A stretch of 64,000 nt of DNA. Origin: Trichopria drosophilae. Its lineage: Eukaryota; Arthropoda; Insecta; Hymenoptera; Diapriidae. Positions within the stretch are counted from its first letter, which is position 1, and each line of letters begins with the position of its first letter. Location of the stretch: NCBI GenBank assembly GCA_030407085.1, contig CM059584.1, forward strand, positions 64,622,001 to 64,686,000, read 5' to 3'. Below the pieces are notes generated by a model, which saw only the letters and a list, made by a program, of their open reading frames with translations, was not told where the DNA came from and did no database searches. Shown here piece by piece: positions 32,245-43,615 of the stretch. Made by a program: the position numbers and the translations under genes.

Positions 32245-33078
32245 TTCCGCCACCTTAGCGACGAAGAAGCGTACACATACCTGGGCGTACCTCAAAGGCA
32301 TGTCCAGGATGTGCAGGCTTCTAAAACCACCATCATTAAGAAATACCGGCGCATTCTCCGTCAGATCTAATCATCAGAATTGACCGGGAGAAATATGGTG
32401 GCAGCCACAAATATGTTGGCCGTATCACCAGTGCTCTATTCATTTGGAGCATTGAAGTGGAACGTTGACGATCTAAGGGATCTTGACCGAAGCACACGGA
32501 AGATAATTTGTATGCAACGCAGTTTGCATATGGGAGGTCGTGGCCTTTTAAGCCTGGAGTGTATGCATGACCGATTGGTCCTCAAGACAGCTTGCGACGT
32601 GATTAATCGAACGGAGGATCCCCTGCTGATGCTAGTTCATCAGCATGAAATTCAGGGGAAGGGGTCGTTTTTATACAACACGGCGGAACGAGCGGCGAGA
32701 AACCTCGGTTTGGTTTTCAACGTGGGACGTAGTGGTGCACAGGAAGCTGAATCAGTCATCAATCTGTGCCCAGTGCGTCTCAGGGCTAACATACGGAAGG
32801 AACAACTGCGTATGTTGGAGGGACGGCATATCGACAAGCCATTGCATGGACAATTCGATCACAAATCCATCTTCGTGATCGAGTTTTCTGCACCAGCAGA
32901 AACAAATATAGTCAGCAAAAAGGACGAAAAACGGATGAAATATCAGGAACTCCTGTTCGGGATTCGCAAGCTGTATCGAGGATTCAAAATAAAGCTCGTC
33001 GTGCCTGTCGAGAACATGCAAATTCCATCGCAGGCCGAATGCAGAAAGCAGTGCTACTGGGATCTCTCCGTCTACTGA
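32245..33078 (+). pseudogene. R4/Dong-like ORF, copy B
   Basis: Text matches copy C from LSDEEAYTYLGVPQRHV onward. A stop lies near 32370 (TAA in place of a Trp codon). Thirteen residues are missing after MQRSLH. A large deletion joins the text LHGQF directly to the nuclease text KSIFVIEFSAPAETN near 32858, removing the CCHC knuckle and about 190 residues. The C-terminus is shortened again after KLVVPVE before a TGA at 33076-33078. At the large junction both parents share TTCG, suggesting a microhomology-mediated deletion. Confidence 0.75.
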
Positions 33079-33330
33079 GGTCACACGAGATCCTGTAACC
33101 ACTAACCCAATGGTAGAGGGAGTGGTAACAGTTGGAAATGAAATGAAATGGCCCGGTACAGTCTGCAGCGAAGGAGATGGCCAAGGGAGGTTAGGGTTTT
33201 AGTCGGTAAACTTTGCCCTGAACACCATGGGCAAGGGAGTCCGATACACGTGGGGTTAACCAACATCTTCAACCCCCTATGCTGCCCAACGCATTTCCGC
33301 CCTCCGTAAAAAAAAAATTATTTAAATTAT
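32245..33330 (+). mobile_element. R4/Dong-like retrotransposon, copy B (5'-truncated, internally deleted)
   Basis: The copy begins inside the post-YMDD region, runs through to the 3' untranslated region and ends in poly(A) at 33307-33316. It lies on the plus strand, tail to tail with copy C. No target duplication was identified. The 3' flank after the A tract is shared with copy C (see findings). Confidence 0.8.
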
Positions 33331-34336
33331 TTATTTGTATACACAGCAAAATGAAAGTTCATTGAATAATTTAGAATGAATCTCAATAAATTTGAATTGG
33401 TTTTCTTAATCATTAAAATGTAAATTAGAAAGTGTTGACTCATTTTTTTAAATTCAGGCTTTATTAAGGCAATTCTAACCATTGTTGACTATCTTCTCAA
33501 AAGAATCGTAAACAATTAATCGAATTGGCCGATAATTTTCTGCAATACATGATTTTTCGATATTGGAGAAAATTCTCGGTCAATTCTCGATAATTTCTTT
33601 GATTTTTTTAAGAGAGCACACAAAATTGTTAGTTTCGATTTTCAAGAGTATATTACTACCACATCGGCTGATCATGTCAGAACCCCATCACTACTATCTT
33701 ATAAATTGAATTGAAAATTTCAAAAATTTGGGTGAACATTAAAAAAATTTTTGTTTTAAATTAATATTATGAATTTAAAGAAATTAATATTAAAAAAAAT
33801 TTTTTTACATTTTTTATTCAACAGCACTGACTTCCGCGTCAATAGTTACTCATAAAAGAAATTCTTTGACCCATTAAAATTCGCTAAATTAATTTAAACA
33901 TTGAAAAAAAAGGTTGGTGAGCAGAAAAATGTATTTTCCAAATAATTACGCACGGTTTATAAAAATGCCATTTCTTTTCGAGGAAAAAATTGTTTTGGGT
34001 CAACAAATTTTTTTACAATTTTTATTATGTTATCATAGAATTCTTCGTCAAAAATTACTAAAGAACCAATTTTTTGGTATTTTTGAACCATTGTTTCATT
34101 TAAATATTTTATTTCCATTCAAGATCGTTTACCTCCCAACCTTGCTATTGGTAATACGGATTCGATTTCATTCATATCAGTTGCATTTTCATCTAATTTT
34201 GTTTTCGATTCAAAATCATTAAATTTGCAGTCCTGTAATAATTACCTATGTATTAAAATTCATTCGAGGCAAATTCATAAAATTCATTCGATTGCTATGT
34301 ATACAAATAAATAATTTAAATAATTTTTTTTTTTTT
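33331..34336. other. AT-rich spacer between two tail-to-tail R4 copies
   Basis: About 1 kb with no coding signal. Its first and last 35 bp or so are near reverse complements of each other because the same sequence follows the A tract of copy B and of copy C. Confidence 0.5.
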
Positions 34337-37300
34337 TTTACGGAGGGGGAAATGCATTTGGCACCATAGGGGGTTGAAGATGTCGGTTAACCCCCCTTGT
34401 GTCGGACTCCCTTGCCCATGGTGTTTGGGGCAAGGTTTACCGACTACAACCCTAACCTCCCTTGGCCCTCCAGAATCCACGTGTACAGTCTGCAGCAAAA
34501 AAGTGGCTCCGATATCCATCTCCTCCGCTGCAGACTGCACCGGGCCATTTCGGTTGCAACTGTAACCACTCCCTCTACCATTGGGTAAGTGGTAACGGGA
34601 TCTCGTGTGACCTCAGCAGACGGAGAGATCCCAGTAGCACTGCTTTCTGCATTCGCCCTGCGATGGAATTTGCATGTTCTCGACAGGCCGGAATGCTTTT
34701 GATGTTTTGGAGGAAAGTTGGTCTCACTCCTCCCAGCACTTCAATTATCAGTACGACGAGCTTGATTTTGAATCCTCGATACAGCTTGCGAATCTCGAAC
34801 AGGAGTGCCTGATATTTCATCCGTTTTTCGTCCTCTTTGCTGACTATATTTGTTTCTGCTGGTGCAGAAAACTCGATGACGAAGATGGATTTGTCATCGA
34901 AGTCAACAAGGACGATGTCAGGCTTATTGGCTGATATTTGCCTGCTCGTCGGGAATGAGTAATTCCAGTATATTCGGCACGACTCATTCCCGACTACGGA
35001 TTCAATATCAGTGGGGACGTACGGCAAAACTGGGGTTGCATCAATACTATAAGTGCTGCGAAGGTGGTAATACAGCACTCGAAGAGCCGCATTGTGACGT
35101 TCGATGAATGCTGAAACTGCATATATTGGGCATGCTGCCAAAAGATGCATTAGTGTCTCAGCATGACATCTACGCAGTCTACAAAGCGTACTCTGTACCG
35201 CCTGGTGTAAGATGTTCTGGCGATACGCTAAGGTATTGATGACCCTATCCTGGCATGCGAAGATAAAACCCTCGGTCTCGGATTTCAAGCCGGCTGATCT
35301 TAAGAAGGAGAAGGTCATCTCTGCCGACAAGCCAAGTTGTTGGACATTTCGAAAGAATTGTCCATGCAACGGCTTGTCGATATGCCTTCCCTCCAACATA
35401 CGGAGTTGTTCCTTCCGTATGTTTGCCCTGAGACCCACTGGACACAGATTGATGACTGATTCAGCCTCCTGTGCACCACTACGTCCCACGTTGAAAACCA
35501 GACCGAGGTTTCGTGCCGCTCGTTCCGCCGCGTTGTACAAAAACGCCCCCTTCCCCTGAATTTCATTCTAATGTACTAGCATCATCAGGGGATCCTCCGT
35601 TCGATTAATTACGTCGCAAGCCGTTTCGAGGACCAATCGGTCATGCATACACTCCAGGCTTAAAAGGCCACGACCTCCCATATTTCGGGGTAAATACAGT
35701 CGTTCCACGGAAGATCTTGGATGCAAACTACGTTGCATACAAATCATCTTCCGTGTGCTTCGGTCAAGATCCCTTAGCTCGTCAACGTTCCACTTCAGTG
35801 CTCCAAAAGAATAGAGCACTGGTGATACGGCCAACATATTCGTGGCTGCCACCTTATTTCTCCCGGTCAATTCTGATGACCAGATCTGACGGAGAATGCG
35901 CCGGTATTTCTTAATGATGGTGGTTTTAGCAGCCTGCACATCCGGGACATGCCTTTGAGGTACGCCCAGGTGTGTGTAGGCTTCATCGGCGCTAAGGTGG
36001 CGGATGACATTTCCGTTGACGAGCTCCATATCGTTGTTATGGGAGCCTGACCTTCCTCTGTGCAAATGAACGACTGCACACTTGTCCAATCCGAATTCCA
36101 TACCGATATCTCTCGAGTATGTGAGGGCGATGTTCAGAGATCGATGTAATTGATCTTCGCCTGATGCGTATAATTTAAGATCGTCCATATAGAAAAGATG
36201 GGCGATCTTATGTACACGTTCACCAGGCGGTCCACACATGTACCCTTGAGATTTCCGGAGAGCAACGGATAGAGGCAATAGTGAGATGCAGAAGAGCAGA
36301 GGACTCAGAGAATCTCCTTGATAGACACCTCTTTGGAACTGAACCAGTCTAGACATGGTTCGACGCTTGTCCGATGTCATGACAAAGCGTGTTTTCCAAA
36401 GAGGCATCAGGTCTTCTACAATTCTCACTATGTTTGGGTGGACATGGAGGCGTTTGAGCAGCAAGCTTAAAAACTCGTGCGATGTTGAGTCATACGCCTT
36501 CATGTAATCCAGCCAGGCTATCGACAGTTTACGCTTGTACTGGACTGCGTCCTGACAAACACACCTGTCGATAAGCAAGTTGTCCTTGCAGCCGGATACA
36601 CCCATTTTGCAGCCTCGTTGTTTTACTATCCGTTGCCACACCGGTTTCACGGATTTCTCAATACGTTCGTTCAAGATGTTAGTGAACAATTTGTATAACG
36701 TATTGAGACACGTGATCGGTCTAGGATTTTTCGGATCGGACAAGTCTCCCGATTTTGGGATCAGTGTCGTTCGGCCCTCCACCAGCCAGTGCGGAATGGG
36801 TTGGTCTGCATTTATATAAGAGGTGAATATTCGGGCTAGGTGTTGATGGACAGAAGTGAACTTCTTCCACCAATAGTTGTTAATTCCATCCCAGCCCGGC
36901 GAGGAGAAATTCTTCGCTCCTGTGATGGCATTTTTCACCTCTAAAGCACTGACGGGTGGGCAATCTTCACTTTGTTGTGTGACTTCGTCGCACAACTCGG
37001 TGAAGATTTCAATACCTGGAGTGTCTGCATTAAGCCTAGATGTTCTCTCGTAGATGCTCCCCCAAAATTCCTCAACTGCGGCCATCGTCGGAAACTCGCT
37101 TGAGGCTGCGATACGATGTTTGAAGAGGTTGGAAGGATTCGTCCAAAATATTGCATTTTGTCGAATTCCATCCTCCCGTCTTTGTAGCCTCTTTTTGGCA
37201 TCCGCCAAAACCCGAATTTTATCCGACAAACGTTGCTTGATGTTGAGCAACTTCAGCTTGTTCAGTGTGTGATAGTACGTCCGCAGTTGTTGTGCGAACT

Positions 37301-38256
37301 TCTTGACTTTTGCCGTAAATGAACGGGCAGATGTTAAATAGTCGATCACACACTGAACTCGGGAAGCGAGCTTCCGTGTCAGTCGAATCTTGCCGTTCAA
37401 TTGAGACATGCGTTTTGTAATCTGCCGACTCCCCGATATCTGTACCAGATTTCGCGGAATCACCAGATCACTTGCAGCCTCGTAAACGGCACAATTGACT
37501 TGCCACAGGTCGCAGTCATCTGGAAGAGCATCTAGAAGTAGGCTATTTGCTCTGTCTATTTCTCGTTGTTTAGGCAAAATTTTTGTTGTCAAATTTTTCC
37601 TAAACACGGGTGTCGTGCTGTCATAATGTGGAGCATCTCTCCCAGCACCGCGTACGGGCTCAGTTGTTATTGCCCGCACATCCGGTACCGGTTGACTGCT
37701 GGGAACAACGAAACCCGTCCGCCTCAGATAGGCCACATAATCTCTCAGTTGTTGTTGAGAAAAGCGATCTGCCAGTTCGGGATGCATTACTGCAAACCGA
37801 CTGTGCATTCGCGCCATGTAGCCTCTCTGTTGCGGACAGCTCTCCTCATAGCAGCGCATTAGATCTTGCCTGAGATCCTCCGTCCACTGAAATCGTCCAT
37901 GGGCATCAGCTGGTCGTCGTCCCGGGACACCTGTTTCGGCTCCTCCACCTCGGGACTGGGCTGCATCCGAAGCAGCCCGATGGTCAGGAGCCCTGCGCGT
38001 TATTTGATGAGTAACCGCAAATACAGGGAGTAGGGTGGTTAGCCCTACTCCCCGTTGTTATGCCTCTCTCGTTTGTCTCTTACCTCGCCATCCACTGGGG
38101 TTGGTTACCCAATCTCTGGCAAGGTTGCTAAGAGTCCAGGGCCCACCGGCTCTAATAAGCACACGTGGAGGTGAGAGTAGGCCATTTGGGAAGATAGGCT
38201 AAGATGCGGCTTTTTGCATAGCCGCATTGTGTTACGCATCATTCCCTTTGGGCCCC
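34337..38256 (-). mobile_element. R4/Dong-like non-LTR retrotransposon, copy C (nearly intact)
   Basis: A 3.9-kb copy. The 5' end lies against a (TTA)n tract at 38257-38300, and (TAA)n is the known insertion preference of Dong elements. The 5' leader holds a perfect 8-bp hairpin at 38204-38227 (ATGCGGCT and AGCCGCAT). One long ORF follows, then a 240-bp 3' untranslated region containing CCATGGGCAAGGGAGTCCG, and a tract of 15 or so A (T on the plus strand at 34326-34339). Confidence 0.85.
34575..38055 (-). pseudogene. R4/Dong-like single ORF with one in-frame TAG
   Basis: The first ATG is at 37859, but the frame is open to about 38055 and the conserved start of a Myb/SANT-like DNA-binding region (RFQWTEDLRQDLMRCYEES) begins upstream of that ATG, so the true start is unclear. 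In order: Myb-like region; linker; RT with GWDGINNYWW, SIAWLDYMKAYDS (Asp at 36507-36509), GVYQGDSLSPLLF and FYMDDLKLYA (36180-36191); thumb; CCHC knuckle CRLRRCHAETLMHLLAAC; restriction-like nuclease with NKPDIVLVD (Asp at 34917-34919) and FVIEFSAPAETN. The only break I see in about 1,095 codons from the ATG is TAG at 35568-35570. Copies A and B have CAG (Gln) there. In this family the protein nicks target DNA and reverse-transcribes its RNA. Confidence 0.85.
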
Positions 38257-38306
38257 TTATTATTATTATTATTATTATTATTATTTTTTTTTATTATTAT
38301 TATTAA
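38257..38306. repeat. (TTA)n microsatellite at the 5' end of R4 copy C
   Basis: About ten TTA units, a short T run, then four or five more. It abuts the 5' terminus of the R4/Dong-like element and is the probable insertion target. Confidence 0.9.
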
Positions 38307-38557
38307 TTGACACATGAATTTAAGCTATATCATTATCTTATAATAATAAAATTACTTTAATTTCAAAGTTTATTTGTATGCTAAACTTGTGAAAGAATAA
38401 AATATAAAATAAAATTCAAGTCAATTTTACAATGTAATTTGGTATCAATTATATCGCACATTATTGTAATTGTTATAATTAGTTACCTTTACTTGCCGAA
38501 GTCGTTTGGTTATCCCTTTTCGTCGCGCACTATGTATTTCAAATCTCAGCCTCTATA

Positions 38558-39640
38558 GGGGAGACTGGGGTTAATTGGCGGTTGGGGCACATTGGCGGTT
38601 TGCACTTTTCTCGAATTCTGCACATTAGAAAATTCTATACATCATATAGTATATTCATTGTGCCCAGCTTCATCGCGTTTCCGTAGTAACGCCTTGTTTA
38701 TCGAACTAAGTTTGGTTATAATTCGGATTGATTGATTTGGCATACGAATTGTAACTATTTATTTTCGATTAGATATGCGTTTTTCTCCGAGTTGCGATCG
38801 ATATCAGAGTAAGTATTTATAAATTTACCATCCTCTACTTTCACTACACAAAACCACTCTGAGAAGTATTGTAATATTTGTATATATCATTACGAAAATT
38901 ACGTTTTAACTTATAAACTGGGGATGGGGCAGATTGGCGGGTTTTGCGTGGGGCACATTGGCGGTGTCAGTATTGCATGTAAAATATATTCTTATTGCAG
39001 AAAATGGTTCGAAACTAATACAGCAGGCAAAGAGGCGACAGAAAAAATACTAAATTATAAAGAAACATTTAAAAAAATAGTTATATATTAATTTGATACA
39101 AACATTTTTCGAAAATATTGTTTAATGGATGGAAGCAATGACAAATAATATATATAAATAAATAAACTACAAAATTGTTTTTTGTGTAAACGTGCGAAAT
39201 ATATGTTTTATTTATAAAGGTATGGATAGTCGACAATAGCCACAAGAGAGTGGTGGTATTCATACAAAAAACATCTCCGTTAACGTATTTTTTTTGCAAG
39301 ATAGGAAATTAAGAGAAAGCCAGAGATTTTATTTACTTATTACATCTTGCCGGAGTATTATGAATTCACTTATTCAATAAAACACATGTTTTTATCAACC
39401 GCCAATTAGCCCCATTGCACCCGCCAATGTGCCCCACGAGTGGGGTGTATTGGCGGTTTTGAACTTACCGATTATTTGGTCATTTTCTCTCTTTTTAACA
39501 ATATTTATGAAATATTACAAAAGGCATTTTATTGCGAGACTTTATACATTCAAAATGGTATATTATATTAATTGAATTATACTGTACCATTTTATAGAAA
39601 TAGATTAACAATTTTACCGCCAACTAACTACAGTCTCCCC
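38558..39640. mobile_element. Non-autonomous inverted-repeat DNA element, TA target
   Basis: The element starts GGGGAGACTGGGGTTAATTG and ends with a near reverse complement finishing CAGTCTCCCC. Both ends are flanked by TA (38556-38557 and 39641-39642), the target of Tc1/mariner/pogo elements. Inside, GGGGCACATTGGCGG-type text recurs at 38583, 38930-38965 and, inverted, at 39400-39455, so subterminal repeats extend well inwards. No reading frame above 75 codons and no transposase motif was seen. Length 1,083 bp. Confidence 0.75.
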
Positions 39641-39891
39641 TACTGACACATATATAGGTACGTCAATTCACCTTGGCTAGCACGATCTTTTGTCGTGCTT
39701 CTCTACGCCGAAAGGCCTGGTCACGAACCAACGACATTCCAGGTACGGCGTAAGCCTTTTTCCCGTGCTTCGCACGCCGTACCGCGGTTGAACCCAGCAT
39801 TACCTTTGGAGTGGTCGCATCGCACGACGTTATAACCGAGATCTTTCTCTCCGTGTACTCTTTCTCAGTCTCGTCTGTATACTGCCTTCAT

Positions 39892-39972
39892 TATGCGATT
39901 TAAATCCCAAGCAATTCGTGATATTATAATTGAAACTAAGCGAAAATTCGGTACAATTACATCCGCTGATAT
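39892..39972 (+). pseudogene. 5' piece of the plus-strand LINE ORF1, cut by an insertion
   Basis: ATG at 39894-39896 opens MRFKSQAIRDIIIETKRKF and reaches TITSADI at the duplication 39959-39972. The same TSADI codons recur at 45167-45180 and lead on to FPGTGASSIYVNESLP, so the frame rejoins across the inserted LINE. The 250 bp upstream (39645-39890) is probably its 5' untranslated region. It contains a GCACGATCTTTTGTCGTGC hairpin near 39680. Confidence 0.5.
39959..39972. repeat. Target-site duplication, left copy (14 bp)
   Basis: ACATCCGCTGATAT, identical to 45167-45180. It adjoins the 3' (TATC)n tail of the minus-strand LINE. Confidence 0.8.
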
Positions 39973-40179
39973 AGATAGATAGATAGATAGATAGAGTTTA
40001 TTTCTCAAGTATAGGGATTTTACCCATAGAGAATGAGTTCCGAAAATCGGATACATAATTACAAGATTACAAAAATAATAATATTCTCGAAGAAAAATAG
40101 TTAACGCAATAATACAAACAGTCGAAACGGAATAAGAAGAATTGGAAACGTAAGTAGATATATTAAGACGGACCGAAAG

Positions 40180-43100
40180 TTAGATACCAAGCATAAAATT
40201 TCGACGTATAAAACACGCTTTCACATAGGCATATAGTTGATTTGCCGAATGTACATCATTTTCACATATTAGGCTTATGAACTTACGCTCAAAGGTAATC
40301 GGCCCTAGGAAAGTTTCCGGAAAAAAATGTTTGCGCACAGATTCGGTTATAGGACAATTCAAAAGAATATGCTTTAGGTCGTCTAAAGAATTTAAATTAC
40401 ATAAAGAGCAAGCAGCAGTTGGATCATATGTATATCTGAAGCCACCGATTAATATCGAACGATAATACACTGTGGCTAAACGGATTTGTATTTTGACTTT
40501 TAGACAGTCCAGGGACGAGCGTTTTGGGTACAGATTTAGTAACGAGTCAGAGTAACGACGGAATATTGGTAGTTGTGGAGAGTCTGACGAGAAGTAGGCG
40601 TTAAGATCTTTCTTTCTACAGATTTCCGCAAATTTATTAACTAAAGAAGGTCTTAAATTTTCCCATAGGTCTGCGTTTAAGTTTTCCCAAAGTTCACTTG
40701 CCCCTAGACTGTCCAAAATAGAATTTAACTGTAGTACCCAGTTCGCAGAGTCTACCTCAGAATGGATACGAGCCAGATCATTAAGCCTTAATAATAGAAT
40801 TTTGGGTAATCGAGAGTCGGGCATTCTTAAAACACGAATCACCCATTTTAGGGCTCTGTTTAAAATCTCTACTGCGATAGGAAAAATTCCAAGTTCTAAT
40901 CGAATCATATATGTTGATGCACATCTTGGCAGATTAAAAAGTCTTTTGAAGAATGCGATTTGGATAGACTCTAGATTACTCAAATATCTTAATGCCCATA
41001 TCGGCGCGGCGTACAGAAGGACGGACACAATTAATGCATTATACAATTTTAAAATTGCTTCGCACGCATCAGATTTAGCGGAAGTTATCAGAGGTACAAG
41101 CGAAGCTATGGCGGAGCTAGTTCTGACGATAGCGTCTTCACACGGCATGAGACCTAAACCGGATGTGGAGAACATCACCCCTAAATAGCGATAACGATTA
41201 ACAACTTCAACCGGTATGCTTTTGTACTGAAAAACCTTAGAATAAGAGTCGAGGGGTCCGCCTCTTCTAAAGCACATGATTTTGGTTTTTTCTGTGTTGA
41301 CCGTAAGAGCGTTTAATGAGCAGTACTCATCGAGTATAATTAGTTTTCTGTGTAGATCGGCCGGTGAGTACGCAAATAACGTCAGATCGTCAGCGTAAAG
41401 TAGCAGTAGTAGGTCGAAGGAGGTCGAAATATCAACGCCACGCACACCTCTCTCTCTGAAAAAAGATGCTATGTCTGAGAGATACAAGATGAAGAGCAGC
41501 GGGCTTAGAATTTCTCCCTGAAGTACTCCTACCGTCACTCGATATTCGCTAGGAGCCTCATTTGCGGATTGAACTAAAACCGAGGCAGATTGGTACAACG
41601 CGCGTAGTATTCTGATAAACTTTGTGCTTATGCCCAAACCAAATAGCTTCCTCCAAAGTAACGCATGAGGGACAGAGTCGAAAGCCCGTTTGAAATCTAC
41701 AAAGAGGCTGTAAAGTTTTGATTTTGGTCGACGATGTGAAATTTGAATAGTGGCAAGAAGGGAGAAGATATTATCTTCTGTACTTCTACCACTGCGAAAA
41801 CCTGCTTGTTCCTCTGGTAGCATACTTTTATGGATGGCCCAATTGTTTAAGCGTTTGCACAATATCTAGAAAAAATTTTAGTGAGGGCATTGGATATCGC
41901 AATCATCCTGTAATTTGCAGGGTCATCTCGTGAGCCCTTCTTATAGAGCATGAACAGAGCAGCTTGAGCCCAACCGGAAGGGACCACTTCGGATGAAAAA
42001 ATCCCATTAAAAAGATTCAAAAGGTAAGATAGCCAGGCGGTATCGAGAAGCTTGAACAGCTCAGCTGGTAAACCATCCGGACCAACAGCTTTCCCGACCT
42101 TAAGAAACTCGATGCTGTCCGTTAATTCGGCCATAGTTAGCTCAGTGTCGAGTGAGTGGTCGAAGGTCTCAGGGAAGAATTCCGGAGTGTCAGATATCCG
42201 AGGAAATGCCATTAAAAAGTATGACCTCCAAGATTTTTCCGAAACCAAAGGGTCTACACTGGGCTTTTTTCGATAAAGACGGACCGTTTTCCAAAATTCG
42301 GCTGAATTATGTACCGCCGCAAATTTGTTCGCCATATCTGTAAAATATATGCGTTTCTTAAAACTAACTAAATCTAAGTATTCTTTTTTTGCTGCCTTAA
42401 ACGGTACGACCATAGAGAAATTATATCGGTTCTTTTTCATTTTTCTCAGCGAAAGTTTAAATTTTTTCCTAGCACGAATACATTCAGTATCGAACCATAT
42501 CTTAGACAGGGGCCTGGATCTACGCGATTTATTTACATATACATCTAAGATATTGGCCTTTAAGGCGCAATTACGAAGAGTGTTACAAAAGGATACGTAG
42601 GTGGCTTCAGTATTTGAATCGAAATTCGCTGGATTTAAAGCTGCATTTGTGAGTCGTAAGCGATTAGCAAAATTAGATACCCCGTCATTTGACCTTAAAA
42701 ATTTCGTTTTTGGCAGTTTCTTGGAGGGAGTAGAAGACTCCCTGTGGGAAAAACGTTCGGAAGTTAAGAATACTGAAAGAAACACAGCAAGATGGTCTGA
42801 GCCATGGAGATCGTCTCCCGTTTCCAGATCGCAAACAAACGGAAGATGCGACTCTGAGACCCAAACGAGGTCGACAGCACTAAAACCTCTATTCCCGAGA
42901 AAAGTAAAGTGTGCTGGGTTATCACTAACGGTGCGGCCATTTAGTATAATAAAATTATTTGAGGTCATGAATTCAAACAGAAGAAATCCACGCCTATTAC
43001 GCAACTCATCATGCGATGTTCTGTTGACCAAAACTGCAGAATTTTCAAAAATGTGAGAATCATAGCAACTATCCAAAAAACCAATTCTGCAGTTAAAATC

Positions 43101-43560
43101 GCCAGCAAGAACAAACATACAGTCAAGAAACTGGGCCTTCAGCGAATCAATTACCTGTTGCAATGAAATAAGGTCGTTATTAATGTCGGAAATAGGAGAA
43201 AAATAAAAAGAGCCAATAATTAAGTTAACCGGAAAAGTATTGACGCGATAAAAGATCCAATTGGGCGAGATGTCTAAAATTGAAATATTAAAGTCTTTTT
43301 TAATTAGCGAAAAAAGGCCTCCACTACATCGTCCAAAATTGGATGTGCGAGAAGCTGGAGAAAAAATCCCTGAAGAGCCAGTTGCAATGTCTTTTACACG
43401 ATCTTGATTTTCGCACCAAGTTTCGGAGAAATTAAAAATGTCGAATGCATTATAAAAAGAGTTATCAACGATATTATAAATACCGCGCGCGTTCCAAAAT
43501 GCAATTTTTAAAATATTATAAGCGGACGAAGAGCTGTACGGGAATGATGCTGTTGCCGGT
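40180..43560 (-). pseudogene. LINE family X ORF2: endonuclease and reverse transcriptase, one frameshift
   Basis: The frame is open from about 43560 with no ATG near its start. It reads IAFWNARGIYN, NFSETW, CSGGLFSL and FVLAGDFNCRIG (about 43090-43125), then NGRTVSDNPAHFTF, VDLVWVS and GSDHLAVF, a complete APE endonuclease. RT follows: VGKAVGPDGLPAELFK, YKKGSRDDPANYRMIAISN. A one-base frameshift near 41870 then shifts to EEQAGFRSGRSTEDN, SLFVDFKRAFDSVPH, GVLQGEILSPLLFILYLSD and LLLYADDLTLFA (YADD at 41386-41397). The C-terminus has CSLCNLNSLDDLKHILLNC. Stop at 40180. All catalytic motifs are intact, so only the frameshift visibly disables it. The usual role is target nicking and reverse transcription. 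Confidence 0.85.
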
Positions 43561-43615
43561 CTTGAAGTGAAGAAACGTGCTGAAGTAGAAGGTCGATGAA
43601 GATGACGGGAATCAT

